From assembly GCA_945983015.1 (NCBI GenBank), contig CAMFSN010000008.1, positions 1 to 28,486 on the forward strand: a stretch of DNA of 28,486 bases, in the 5' to 3' direction. Shown one piece after another: positions 7,084 through 16,114 of this stretch (the stretch's first letter is position 1; each line of letters starts with the position of its first letter). Below the pieces are notes generated by a model that was not told the origin of the DNA, ran no database searches, and worked only from the letters and a program-made list of their open reading frames with translations. The translations under genes were made by a program, and so were the position numbers. The DNA comes from an uncultured Bacteroidales bacterium. Its GTDB lineage: Bacteria > Bacteroidota > Bacteroidia > Bacteroidales > UBA932.

Positions 7084-9564
7084 CTAGTAGCCGAAAGCTA
7101 TACCCATTCCAAGGTAAATTATCGTATCATAGGAAGATTTGGTTACTCCCAGAAATAAGGTAGGCATCGGGCCATAATCAAGTGTCATTTCGAATCCGAA
7201 ATCCCAGCCAGGAAGCCCATGCACTAAACTGTATCCTCCGTAGAACTGATAATCCTCATCCGCCATTTCTGATATTCTCCATACAAGCCCTCCGCTATAA
7301 ACATTTGGTTCTTCTCGCCCACTTTTAATCTGGTACATATAAGAAGCATACAGACCGATATGACTTGGAACCCAAGCAGCTTTCACGCCTAGATAAAACT
7401 TCTCATTTTTCGAAAAACCTATAATTGGATCGATAAACCAAGGATTATACTCATACCAGGACCTGAAGAAATAACTATCCTCAAGGTCTTCGAAAGTAGG
7501 GACAGTAAGCCCTAACTTCGGAACCCAATATCCGCCTGGCAGATAGCTGACACCAGCCGAAAGCCCGCGAAAACGCAGACCAGCATCCCAAATCAATTGG
7601 CCTTCAAGACCTTTCTGGAAATACATACCGGCACCGCCGTATAGAGAAATCCCCCATAACAGGTGAAGATTCAAACCAGCACTGAAGTACTGGACATCCT
7701 TGAAATCGGTCAGATAATCAGCATAATAGCCTAGTCCGCTGGTGGTGCGGGAAAGGCCAAGACCGTAGAAGTGTCTATCCATGTCAGGCACGAAGGCATA
7801 TTCGAGCAAAATCCTGTGCGAGCGGATAAAGCCTGAGTAATCGCGCTCCTGCTTCAGTTTGAGGTTCAGCACATCACCGGCATTTAGAACAAAGGACTGC
7901 GAATACTTCTTGTACGAAGGATGGATGGCAGTCAAAGAATAAGAACCGACAGGGAGCTCGCCAGAATAGGATCCCACCCCATTATAAGTAATTCTATCTT
8001 CCGAGCAGTTAAGCGAAATATCACTACCCTTCTTCGCGCTGACATTAACACTACCTTTCTGCAACTCCATTTCCGGCAAGGTCACAGTCACTTTGCCTTG
8101 ATTTGAAAGGATATCCTTCTTAAGCACCACGGGCTCATAACGAAACTTCTCCGCCTTAAACTCGTGCTCCCCTTCTGTCAGAGAGCCGCTCCACTTCTCA
8201 TCCGCCTTATACTGCCCGTCTATGTAGATTCTCACGCCCTGTCCCGCAGTCACGGTGACAGGCACATAGACATCCCCCTTCTTCATAGTGTATTTGCGGA
8301 CAAGTTGCTGATTATGTTCCAGTTCTATCGTCTCCTCCTGAGAGACAAAGCCTTGGCGAACTACTTTAATCGTATGCTTTCCCACCAGGAGTCTGGATTT
8401 CAGCGGACTGCTTCCCTTATAATTCCCGTCTATATACAGTTCGCAATTGCTCGGACTAGTCTCCACGCTTAGCAAGGCGTAAAGCGGAACCGGAGCCCCC
8501 ACCCTAGCCGTCACAGTCTGGTTTTCAATGACTGAAAAACTGATACTCTGAGACTTATGTCCTGCTTTTCTAGCTTCCAGAATATGCGTGCTCTTACTGT
8601 TCAGATTCCCCTTCCATCGGCCAATACCCACATATTTCCTATCAACCCATATCTCGGCTTGAGGATCCTCACAGACACACTCCGCCACGCCGAACTGCGC
8701 CCGAAGCGAGAAATTGAAATTCTGTCGCTCTCCATTACCCTCCAGCACGATATCCTGGCTAAGGGAGTAGTACTCGTCCTTGAGCAGCTTCAGGGAGTGC
8801 GTGCCTTTTTTATATTTCTGATCCAAGGCCAATGGTGTTTTCCCCACGAACTTATTGTCTATCAGCACATCCACTCCTTCCGGCTCGGTCGTAATGCTGA
8901 CATAGGAAAAATTCGGTTCTAGCCTTATCTTCTGCTCTGGAGTATCTGAGTTCAGCTCGACGCGGCCTTCACAACTCTTATATAGCTCGTGCTCTATCTG
9001 ATAATACCAAGTCCCGAAATCCAAGTCCTTCGAAAAGCTGCCGTCGCTTTCCAACCTGAAATAACCCAATTCATAGTTCTTCGTCTTTCCTATGCGTAGC
9101 ATAGCGTCAGCGGGTTCGACATTGAATTTCAGATAATTGGATGTAGCCACAACATTGCTTACGATATTCGAGGAAGCACCCACTCTCAATCTTATGGTAT
9201 AAACGCCTCCGGCCCTTAGGTTAACAGGAATTTTAGGAACGGGAGTATAGCCCTTGCACCTGAACTCCAGGTTCTTAACCTGATATGGGACGAAGAACCA
9301 GTATTCTCCGTCAGGCCTTTCCTCAGTTTTAGTCACTCCCAGACCTCCCACCTCGAGAATCAGTGGATTCAGTATAGTATTGGATAATGTAACCCTAATC
9401 AGCGCGCAGAGATTATTATTCTGGTCCTTAACTTTAGAGTATACTTTCTGTTCCATATCACCCTCCTGGAAACTCAATTCCTGCTCCACACTCATAGGAA
9501 GCTGAGCAAAGCAAAAACCGCCTATAAAAATTCCACACAGAAGAGCTATGATTCTTTTATTCAT
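7084..9564 (-). CDS. PEGA-repeat secreted protein with C-terminal barrel, copy 2
   Basis: This is the last gene of the five-gene envelope operon and a tandem paralog of the gene just upstream. I place the start at the ATG at 9564, because the signal peptide MNKRIIALLCGIFIGGFCFA then lines up with that of the paralog. An ATG at 9573 would add three residues. After cleavage comes a domain of about 120 residues shared almost unchanged with the paralog (for example KDQNNNLCALI and GEYWFFVPYQVKNLEFRCKG). Then follow about six PEGA-like units of roughly 70 residues (EPEGVDVLIDNKFVGKTPL is a clear one). The last 250 or so residues are predicted outer membrane beta strands ending in aromatic residues (GMGIAFGY). 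PEGA units are usually extracytoplasmic binding modules. The function is unknown. Confidence 0.8.
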   Translation of the reverse strand: MNKRIIALLCGIFIGGFCFAQLPMSVEQELSFQEGDMEQKVYSKVKDQNNNLCALIRVTLSNTILNPLILEVGGLGVTKTEERPDGEYWFFVPYQVKNLEFRCKGYTPVPKIPVNLRAGGVYTIRLRVGASSNIVSNVVATSNYLKFNVEPADAMLRIGKTKNYELGYFRLESDGSFSKDLDFGTWYYQIEHELYKSCEGRVELNSDTPEQKIRLEPNFSYVSITTEPEGVDVLIDNKFVGKTPLALDQKYKKGTHSLKLLKDEYYSLSQDIVLEGNGERQNFNFSLRAQFGVAECVCEDPQAEIWVDRKYVGIGRWKGNLNSKSTHILEARKAGHKSQSISFSVIENQTVTARVGAPVPLYALLSVETSPSNCELYIDGNYKGSSPLKSRLLVGKHTIKVVRQGFVSQEETIELEHNQQLVRKYTMKKGDVYVPVTVTAGQGVRIYIDGQYKADEKWSGSLTEGEHEFKAEKFRYEPVVLKKDILSNQGKVTVTLPEMELQKGSVNVSAKKGSDISLNCSEDRITYNGVGSYSGELPVGSYSLTAIHPSYKKYSQSFVLNAGDVLNLKLKQERDYSGFIRSHRILLEYAFVPDMDRHFYGLGLSRTTSGLGYYADYLTDFKDVQYFSAGLNLHLLWGISLYGGAGMYFQKGLEGQLIWDAGLRFRGLSAGVSYLPGGYWVPKLGLTVPTFEDLEDSYFFRSWYEYNPWFIDPIIGFSKNEKFYLGVKAAWVPSHIGLYASYMYQIKSGREEPNVYSGGLVWRISEMADEDYQFYGGYSLVHGLPGWDFGFEMTLDYGPMPTLFLGVTKSSYDTIIYLGMGIAFGY

Positions 9565-9594
9565 AATTGTCATTTATTACATATAAGAAATAGG

Positions 9595-12129
9595 CTAATA
9601 AGAATAGGCCAATGCTAATATAGCCACTGAAATACCTATGTTAAAGTAGCTTACATCCCCAATAGTGGCACCTAAAAGAAAATCTATACAGCTAAATCCG
9701 CCATCACCAAAGCCCATACGCATTCCGAAGTCAAAACCGGAATCGATGAACAATCCCCCATAAAGCTGGAAATCTATGCCAATCGAATCCGAAAGCCTCC
9801 AAACCAAACCAGCTCCACAATCGAACACTCCGTTATAACTATAAAACAGCGAAGCATATGCCCCCAGATGACTCGGAACCCAAGCAGTGTGGATGCCCAT
9901 AGACACATCGTCATCCTCTAAGCCTATACCAAAGTAATAATCACAAAAGAAGGAGCAGTAATCGTTAGATGTAGGTCCAACAAAGCGCAATGGATAACCC
10001 ACAGACAAGCCCAGATAAGGATAGTAACCTTCTCCGAGATAAGCACAGCCCGCGGAGATGCTGCTATGAGACCAAGAGTTGTCGTCGTCAAAATTCATCC
10101 TTAATCCCAGATCATACACCATCTGCTTCCCCATTCCACTTACGAAATTCAATCCTGCTCCTCCGTACAACTGAAAGTCGATATCGTCAGGCCAATCCGA
10201 TAACCTCAATGCAGGACCCACTACAAAGCAATTGTCATCATAGTTAGTGCTCATAAAGGAAGCATAAGCGCCGATACGCTTAGGAAGATATGTGTAGGAT
10301 AAACCATACATAAGTCCCGAATCAAAGTCCAAGCCTCCTCTCAACTCCCATACGGAAGGGGCATAATACTGGCTGTCTGTAAACCAAGTCTTAAGCTTTG
10401 TTATCTTCTTTTGATTAAGGGATAATCTGGTATTACGTCCTTCCTCCACATTAAAGTACTCGGTATCGCTGTCCAAATATCCCGACTTAGTGGCATAAGC
10501 CGTGTAAGTGCCTATAGGGAAAGCACTTGAAGAATATGGAAGGGTAACGCTGGTCTGATAGCTGCCTTCTGTGTCTACAATATTGGCCTTGGCCCCATTA
10601 ACTCCACTGATGCTGAGCGAGCCGGTAATAAGAGCAGGCTCCTTGATGATAAATGTCTGAGTACTACTCTTTTCCGAAACTGTAATCTGACTTTCAGCAT
10701 CCCTGCATTTTGCCTTTACCGCCTTAATCCTGTGCGAGCCCACCGACAGCTTTCCGCTCCAGGTCCCGCTTCCCAGATAATTGTCGTCACAATACAGATT
10801 TACGCCCTTCTCTGATTGGATGTTCACCGAAGCATATACAGTTCCCTTCTCCAGAGTTTTTTTGATGGCCAATGTCTTATTGTGCTCGATGTTCACGGTC
10901 TCAGTAACAGACTTGTAACCATCCCTTTCCAATCTTAGGCTATGCTCTCCCGCCAGCAGCTGCTGCTTCAAAGGAGAATTACCCAGCTTTGTTCCATCCA
11001 CAAAAACCTTACAGTTCTTAGGGTTGGTATCCACATCCAAAGTGCCATAGAGTGGAACCGGACCCACTATAGTCTGTTTTACCGTGCTCCCTTCCTTTAC
11101 TACTATGGACACGCTTTGCGACTGATGACCGGCTTTGCGAACCTCCACCGTGTGAGAGCGTTGACTGTTCAATTCTCCCTGCCAGGTTCCTATACCCACC
11201 ATCTTATTACCCAACCAAAGTTCTGCCTGAGCATCTTCGCAAGTCAGCACGACTGTACCGAACTGAGGACGAAGGGCGACATTAATCGCCTGCTGCTTAC
11301 CTTCCCCTTTAACATTAATCACAGTATCCAGAGAATAGTAATTGCTCTTCATCACACGAAGATGATATGGCCCCTTTTTATACTTTATGTCTGAAGTATA
11401 TGGACTGTTTCCCAACTTTTCGTTGTCTATATAGACAATAGCGCCGGAAGGCTCGGAAGTAATCTTCAAGGTCGAATAATTAGGTTTCAGAGCAACGCTC
11501 AGCTCAGGCGTGTCAGGGCCAAGTTCCACCTGAGACGAATAGCTAAGGTATTTGTCGTGCTCCACCTGATAATACCAGGTCCCATAGTCCAGTTCACAAG
11601 AGAACCAACCTTCTGAATCTACTAGCTGATAGCCCAATTCGAAGGTCTTGCTACGGCCAATCTTGATCTGGGCATCTGCGGGATTGAGTTTTATCTTAAG
11701 ATAGCCTGAAGTTAGCTCTTCATTGATAACGAGATTAGAAGTTGCAGAGACTCTTATTTTTAGGGCATAGACTCCACCAGCACGAAGATTCACCGGAATT
11801 TTAGGAATAGGCGTGTAACCCTTACACCTGAACTCCAGGTTCTTAACCTGATATGGAACGAAGAACCAGTATTCTCCGTCAGGTCTTTCCTCACTCTTTG
11901 TCACACCCAAACCTCCTACCTCCAGAATCAGTGGATTAGGCAGAGGCTTGCTAAGACTGACCTTTATCAGAGCACATAGATTATTATTCTGATCCTTTAC
12001 CTTTGAATAAGCCTTTTGCTCCTGGTCATTTTCCAGAAAAGTCAATTCTCCATCCACACTCATAGGAATCTGAGCGAAAGCCATAGTTCCTATTATCAAT
12101 GCACAAAGAGTAAGAATTAGTTTCTTCAT
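9595..12129 (-). CDS. PEGA-repeat secreted protein with C-terminal barrel, copy 1
   Basis: This protein of 844 residues has the signal peptide MKKLILTLCALIIGTMAFA. A conserved N-terminal domain (21-135) is shared with copy 2. Six PEGA-like repeats sit near 143-210, 218-288, 292-357, 362-428, 433-497 and 502-570; typical cores are SEPSGAIVYIDNEKLGNSPY and NPKNCKVFVDGTKLGNSPL. The C-terminal part (about 595-844) is a predicted barrel built from two similar halves: GAYAS, then RLSD, then DFQLYGG, occurs at about 619-657 and again at 756-792. Its start lies one base past the stop of the transglutaminase-like gene, so the two are tightly coupled. I infer an outer membrane protein that presents a periplasmic or surface stalk of PEGA modules. 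The ligand is unknown. Confidence 0.8.
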   Translation of the reverse strand: MKKLILTLCALIIGTMAFAQIPMSVDGELTFLENDQEQKAYSKVKDQNNNLCALIKVSLSKPLPNPLILEVGGLGVTKSEERPDGEYWFFVPYQVKNLEFRCKGYTPIPKIPVNLRAGGVYALKIRVSATSNLVINEELTSGYLKIKLNPADAQIKIGRSKTFELGYQLVDSEGWFSCELDYGTWYYQVEHDKYLSYSSQVELGPDTPELSVALKPNYSTLKITSEPSGAIVYIDNEKLGNSPYTSDIKYKKGPYHLRVMKSNYYSLDTVINVKGEGKQQAINVALRPQFGTVVLTCEDAQAELWLGNKMVGIGTWQGELNSQRSHTVEVRKAGHQSQSVSIVVKEGSTVKQTIVGPVPLYGTLDVDTNPKNCKVFVDGTKLGNSPLKQQLLAGEHSLRLERDGYKSVTETVNIEHNKTLAIKKTLEKGTVYASVNIQSEKGVNLYCDDNYLGSGTWSGKLSVGSHRIKAVKAKCRDAESQITVSEKSSTQTFIIKEPALITGSLSISGVNGAKANIVDTEGSYQTSVTLPYSSSAFPIGTYTAYATKSGYLDSDTEYFNVEEGRNTRLSLNQKKITKLKTWFTDSQYYAPSVWELRGGLDFDSGLMYGLSYTYLPKRIGAYASFMSTNYDDNCFVVGPALRLSDWPDDIDFQLYGGAGLNFVSGMGKQMVYDLGLRMNFDDDNSWSHSSISAGCAYLGEGYYPYLGLSVGYPLRFVGPTSNDYCSFFCDYYFGIGLEDDDVSMGIHTAWVPSHLGAYASLFYSYNGVFDCGAGLVWRLSDSIGIDFQLYGGLFIDSGFDFGMRMGFGDGGFSCIDFLLGATIGDVSYFNIGISVAILALAYSY

Positions 12130-12130
12130 A

Positions 12131-13594
12131 TTAGAGTACGATAATTTTTGCCACAGAATTATCCATATCCTTCATAGTAAGCCCTACAGGAGCGTGGATA
12201 TAGGTAGGGTCACACACGACGTATCGCTTACCCTCGTAAAGCAGATAATCTCCCTTTACATCCTCGTTAAAGCACACCGCCGTAGCCAGGTGATTCGGAT
12301 AATGCAGAAGTACTACATCCAGGCCCAAAAGGTCCCTGATCAGATGGGAATAGAGAATGGCCCTGTCTTCACAGTCACTATAAGGATAATATAAAGTCTC
12401 CTCGGCAAAGAATGGTCTGTCTGCACAGCCCCATATCTCCTGGTCATATCCATAGCTAAAGCCTGTCTGCACCAAATTCAGCAGCAGATTGGCCGCTTCA
12501 GCTTCAGTCTTTCCTGCGAGTTGTCTTCTCAATTCCGGATACAACTGATTCTTAACTCCTTGAGATATAGGAGTCTGGGCATATATCTGCCACTTGCTTC
12601 CACTGTCAGAAGCCCTCATAGATGAAGGATAGGTGTTATAAAAATCGATCAGGTTCTTATTCACGCAGACGGACAAAGACAATTCAGGACTGGCCTCCGC
12701 CGTCAAACTTTTGCAATATACCTTGTTCTCTTTCAAATTCATCTCCTGACTTATCTCCATACGCAAAGCCTGCTCTGAAGAAAACTCCTTGTCGAAAATA
12801 TAAAGCTCCGAGATATCCTTGTCAAGAAGGAAATAATTATCCTCTCCTATGACGAAATAACGATGCTCGCAGAGCAGTCGGTTCGTAGCCAGAAGATAGT
12901 GCAGTTCTTCCTCCTTGTCTCGGGCCAATCTCACCTTGAATCCCGACTGCGCTAAGAGGAAAGCTTCCAGCACTGCCATCTCACTTGCATCTTCATAGAC
13001 TGTGCCTGCAAGAGCCTGGCAGAGTTCCAGATATGCCCAGTCACAGAGAGCCAAATTTTTTCTGTACGAGAAGAGATCGCTGAGCGTGCAGTTAAAGCCC
13101 GAGGCCAATTCATCCCACATATCTGCCACTGCCTCCTCATCGTGTGCATTCAGAATTGGCCTATGCTTAGGTAGTCTGATGGCTAAATCCGAAGTGAAGA
13201 AATCGAGGGAAATCCTGTCCACGGGATCATCCTGGACTACAGGCATAGGATCTATCGGCACTGGCTCAGGATCTTCAATAATAATCGGAGGCTGCTCTAT
13301 TTCAAATTCTATAGGCTCGGAATTAATAGGCTTAGGTTCATTCTCATAATCGATAACAGGAACAGGTTCCACCTCAGGGGCCGGTATCGGCTCCTCCCCG
13401 TAATATTTCTGCCAAGCAGAACGCATAAACTTCGTATATTCGAGATTCACACTATCCCGAAAACGTGCAAACTCGCTTTGTCTCTTTTCTATAAACGAAG
13501 CAAACTCCTGCCTTCTGTTCTGGAAATAATCAGACTGGGCAAAAGTGCTGATAGAGATAAAAAGGGTGGCAAAAAGGGCAATAAAGCGTTTCAT
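12131..13594 (-). CDS. Secreted transglutaminase-like (papain-fold) protein
   Basis: This protein of 487 residues has a signal peptide (MKRFIALFATLFISISTFA). A charged, probably coiled-coil stretch follows (about 24-65, rich in R, E, F and Q), then a long Pro/Glu/Asp-rich linker (about 68-125). The main body carries a transglutaminase-like triad near the C terminus: Cys408 in YSDCEDRA, His435 in NHLATAV and Asp462 in CDPTY. That order and spacing fit the transglutaminase-like cysteine enzyme fold, whose secreted members cut or cross-link proteins or act as amidases. The triad suggests it is active. The target is not evident. It sits in the middle of the five-gene operon, 10 bases after the LPP20/NTF2-like gene and one base before PEGA copy 1, so its partners are likely envelope proteins. 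Confidence 0.75.
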   Translation of the reverse strand: MKRFIALFATLFISISTFAQSDYFQNRRQEFASFIEKRQSEFARFRDSVNLEYTKFMRSAWQKYYGEEPIPAPEVEPVPVIDYENEPKPINSEPIEFEIEQPPIIIEDPEPVPIDPMPVVQDDPVDRISLDFFTSDLAIRLPKHRPILNAHDEEAVADMWDELASGFNCTLSDLFSYRKNLALCDWAYLELCQALAGTVYEDASEMAVLEAFLLAQSGFKVRLARDKEEELHYLLATNRLLCEHRYFVIGEDNYFLLDKDISELYIFDKEFSSEQALRMEISQEMNLKENKVYCKSLTAEASPELSLSVCVNKNLIDFYNTYPSSMRASDSGSKWQIYAQTPISQGVKNQLYPELRRQLAGKTEAEAANLLLNLVQTGFSYGYDQEIWGCADRPFFAEETLYYPYSDCEDRAILYSHLIRDLLGLDVVLLHYPNHLATAVCFNEDVKGDYLLYEGKRYVVCDPTYIHAPVGLTMKDMDNSVAKIIVL

Positions 13595-13604
13595 TTCCTA
13601 TATA

Positions 13605-15404
13605 CTAAAAATCTCCTGGGCCGAAGATGCCGAAATTCTCATCCGGCTTAGGCTGCCAGGCCCTGACATGAATGATAGGTTTCTGCGGATCTTCCAGATC
13701 CAAAAGCAAACAGAGATAACCGCTATCTCCGTAATTTGAAGAGTAGTAGTCCTGCTTAATCTGAACGCAGAAGATTTCCCCTTCACCCTTGGCCATACGG
13801 GAGATGTCCAGATTAGCGAACTTGATGTTAATGTATTCCTTGCTGTCGAAACTCCTCTCCAGATTCTTCATATATTCTCCCTTGGTATAGCGGTGATATA
13901 CTACTTGGTCGGAGCCCTTGATCTGATTCTCCACCACCACAGGCTTGACTACCTGTCCCACTATGATGAGGGCGTCATCGGAGAAAATAGATTCGAGATA
14001 ATCCTTGCGGGCCAGGGCAAAAGCCGTCTTATAACTCTCCAGGAAATTGATGAGCACTGCCTTACGGTAGTCATCCCAGTCCGGCTTGCTGATAATGTCA
14101 TCTATGGTCTGCTGCTCGAGGGCGAAATTGATGCCATCTATCTTACCCTCATTATCGACGCAGAAAACCACATTCTCTATGAAAACCTTTTCATTATTCG
14201 AAAAAGAGAACTGCATAGGGATACTTCTAAAGTATTTGAAGTCTCCCACCTGCATACTCTTGAATACTGGATCAGCGAGAACCTTCGCCTTGCCGTAACA
14301 GATGAGCTGATTGAACTCCTTGTAACCTTCCTCAGTAAAAAGAGACTGCACACAGGCGTAATCCTTCTTTTTTATAGCGGAGATTACCTGATTCAAATCC
14401 TGATTGTTCACGGCAAACTCCCCGAGGGTCTGGGTATTGGCCTGTTTTTCCCTCGGCTTCTCTCCTATGAGCTTTTCCTGCTTGCGGGAAGGCTTTTCTG
14501 TCCTTTTCAGAGGTACATTCTTAAAAGACTCCTTAAAAGCCTGAGCATCGATTAGAGACAAAACCTGACTCACCTCCATATCTACGTGAGCCTCACTCTC
14601 ATAAGTATATTCTATCTTGAACTGAATCTGGCTCACTTCCGCATCGGCCCTAAGTTCAAAAGCAGCTATTCCGCTGTTAGCCGAAGTAATGGAGCTCCAG
14701 GCTATACCGTCGAAATAAGAATAATCCAGAGAAGATATAGGCTGGCCCTTATAATCGATATTCAGCCTGCCCTCTGTCTTCTCCTCATCGAGGAAAGTGT
14801 CGAAGGTCACCTCCACTCCATCCATAAGATCCTGGATTTTCGATGGAAGCCAAGTCAGAACGACATAATCCTCCCCCTCTGGGGTACAATACTTCAGGGA
14901 ATTAGGATAAATTAACGTTCGGCAAAGACAGAGGGCCCAGTAGTAATATTTCAGGGCCTGGTCTATCTTCAATTCCTTTTCCGCCTTCTGTGCCACGTCT
15001 ATCATAGAAATCACCTTCAGTTCTCTGTCCTTAAACATTTTCTGAAGTTCCGACATCTCCATATAGCGTAATACCCTGTACACTTTCGGGCCATTCTCCA
15101 AAATCATCCTCTTACAGAAAGTCAAAGAGGTGCTGGAATATGACTCCACTATGGAAGTGTTTTCATCGTGGTATTGATGGCCTTCCTTCTTATGTGCCAA
15201 CGAGATGGCAGAAGACACGTGCACGATAATCTGATCAGAGAGGGATGCAAGAGCCTGTTTATCCGCTTCCATCACAGACTTTCCGCTTGATGCCTCGGAA
15301 TAAATATAGCGGTTTGAAGATGACACGATATCGTCGTATGTCTGAGCATATAGCCCAGACATACTTAATATCGTTATACTCAGGAAAAGGAATAGTTTCT
15401 TCAT
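13605..15404 (-). CDS. Secreted protein with LPP20-like N-terminal and NTF2-like C-terminal regions
   Basis: This protein of 599 residues has the signal peptide MKKLFLFLSITILSMSGLYA. Residues about 40-130 (SGKSVMEADKQALASLSDQI onward) follow the pattern of LPP20/FlgT N-terminal domains: an amphipathic helix rich in A, E and L, then strands. This resembles the lipoprotein encoded just upstream. A short TPR-like helix pair (140-165) follows, then a beta-rich region, a Lys/Glu-rich linker (300-322), and a C-terminal region (about 447-585) with the look of an NTF2/SnoaL-like domain (SYKTAFALARKDYLESIFSD, then strands). No catalytic motif is visible. It is the second gene of the operon, 13 bases after the LPP20 lipoprotein gene. 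I assign domains by pattern only; the role is unknown. Confidence 0.7.
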   Translation of the reverse strand: MKKLFLFLSITILSMSGLYAQTYDDIVSSSNRYIYSEASSGKSVMEADKQALASLSDQIIVHVSSAISLAHKKEGHQYHDENTSIVESYSSTSLTFCKRMILENGPKVYRVLRYMEMSELQKMFKDRELKVISMIDVAQKAEKELKIDQALKYYYWALCLCRTLIYPNSLKYCTPEGEDYVVLTWLPSKIQDLMDGVEVTFDTFLDEEKTEGRLNIDYKGQPISSLDYSYFDGIAWSSITSANSGIAAFELRADAEVSQIQFKIEYTYESEAHVDMEVSQVLSLIDAQAFKESFKNVPLKRTEKPSRKQEKLIGEKPREKQANTQTLGEFAVNNQDLNQVISAIKKKDYACVQSLFTEEGYKEFNQLICYGKAKVLADPVFKSMQVGDFKYFRSIPMQFSFSNNEKVFIENVVFCVDNEGKIDGINFALEQQTIDDIISKPDWDDYRKAVLINFLESYKTAFALARKDYLESIFSDDALIIVGQVVKPVVVENQIKGSDQVVYHRYTKGEYMKNLERSFDSKEYINIKFANLDISRMAKGEGEIFCVQIKQDYYSSNYGDSGYLCLLLDLEDPQKPIIHVRAWQPKPDENFGIFGPGDF

Positions 15405-15417
15405 CCGAGATAATTAA

Positions 15418-16032
15418 TTATCTTTTATTTTTATATGCTTCGATATCGGCTTTGAGCTGCTTTTTAAACTGATCTCTGTTAAAATCGATCTCAAGTCTCT
15501 GGTCATCAGAGATAAGCTGCTCTATCTTATCGTAATCCAAATTATTCAGAACCACTTCAGTATCCATCTCCACACATACGTGAACAGTGTACTCTCCGTT
15601 ATTCTCATTATAGTACTGATTGGTCTTTACGGCCTTGGCACCTGAAACGGAACTTGTACAGATAGAGGTAATAAGATCTTCATTCTCTCCCATTCTATCC
15701 TTGTTAAGCTTACTCTCTTCTCTGGTAGTATTGCCAACGGCATAGGTCTTTCTATAAAGGCTGATACCTGACTCTACCTGAGTCTTAAGGATACGGGCCA
15801 TCTCATCACGAGCCTGAGCCACAGCAAATCTGTAAGCGTAACCATACTCGGTATCTACACCCTCACCAAAAGCTCTGAGAACTCCCTTAGGTGCGTCCAA
15901 AGCATAAGTAAGGCTCTCTGAAGCCTCGATCTTTTCACCAAACGGTTTCACGGCCTTCTTGCTGGATCCGCAAGAAGTGATAGCAAAAATGCTAAGTGCA
16001 ATCATAAGACTGCGAGATACAATGTGTCTCAT
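15418..16032 (-). CDS. LPP20-family lipoprotein
   Basis: This is a lipoprotein precursor of 204 residues. The signal peptide ends in AITSC with Cys21 as the lipid-bearing residue, followed by GSSKK. The mature part has the LPP20-type layout: FGEGVDTEYGYAYRFAVAQA (an amphipathic helix with A and R), a middle region, then strands around YTVHVCVEMD, and a highly charged C-terminal helix. LPP20 relatives in other phyla are outer membrane lipoproteins, some tied to flagellar or surface structures. No flagellar genes are seen here. It is first in the five-gene operon. I see no clear promoter in the 82 AT-rich bases before it, though an inverted repeat lies at 16054-16067. Confidence 0.8.
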   Translation of the reverse strand: MRHIVSRSLMIALSIFAITSCGSSKKAVKPFGEKIEASESLTYALDAPKGVLRAFGEGVDTEYGYAYRFAVAQARDEMARILKTQVESGISLYRKTYAVGNTTREESKLNKDRMGENEDLITSICTSSVSGAKAVKTNQYYNENNGEYTVHVCVEMDTEVVLNNLDYDKIEQLISDDQRLEIDFNRDQFKKQLKADIEAYKNKR

Positions 16033-16053
16033 AAGTTAAAAATTTATATAATT

Positions 16054-16067
16054 GATAATAAATTATC
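16054..16067. repeat. Short inverted repeat upstream of the envelope operon
   Basis: GATAATAAATTATC has six-base arms (GATAAT/ATTATC) around two bases. It lies 22 bases before the start of the LPP20 lipoprotein gene, in the 82-base gap after rsmA. It could be an operator or a weak hairpin. In such an AT-rich gap it may also be chance. Confidence 0.25.
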
Positions 16068-16114
16068 TTGAGCGATAAACTTGGATTACAATAATACTAA
16101 ATTATCTCTAAAAC

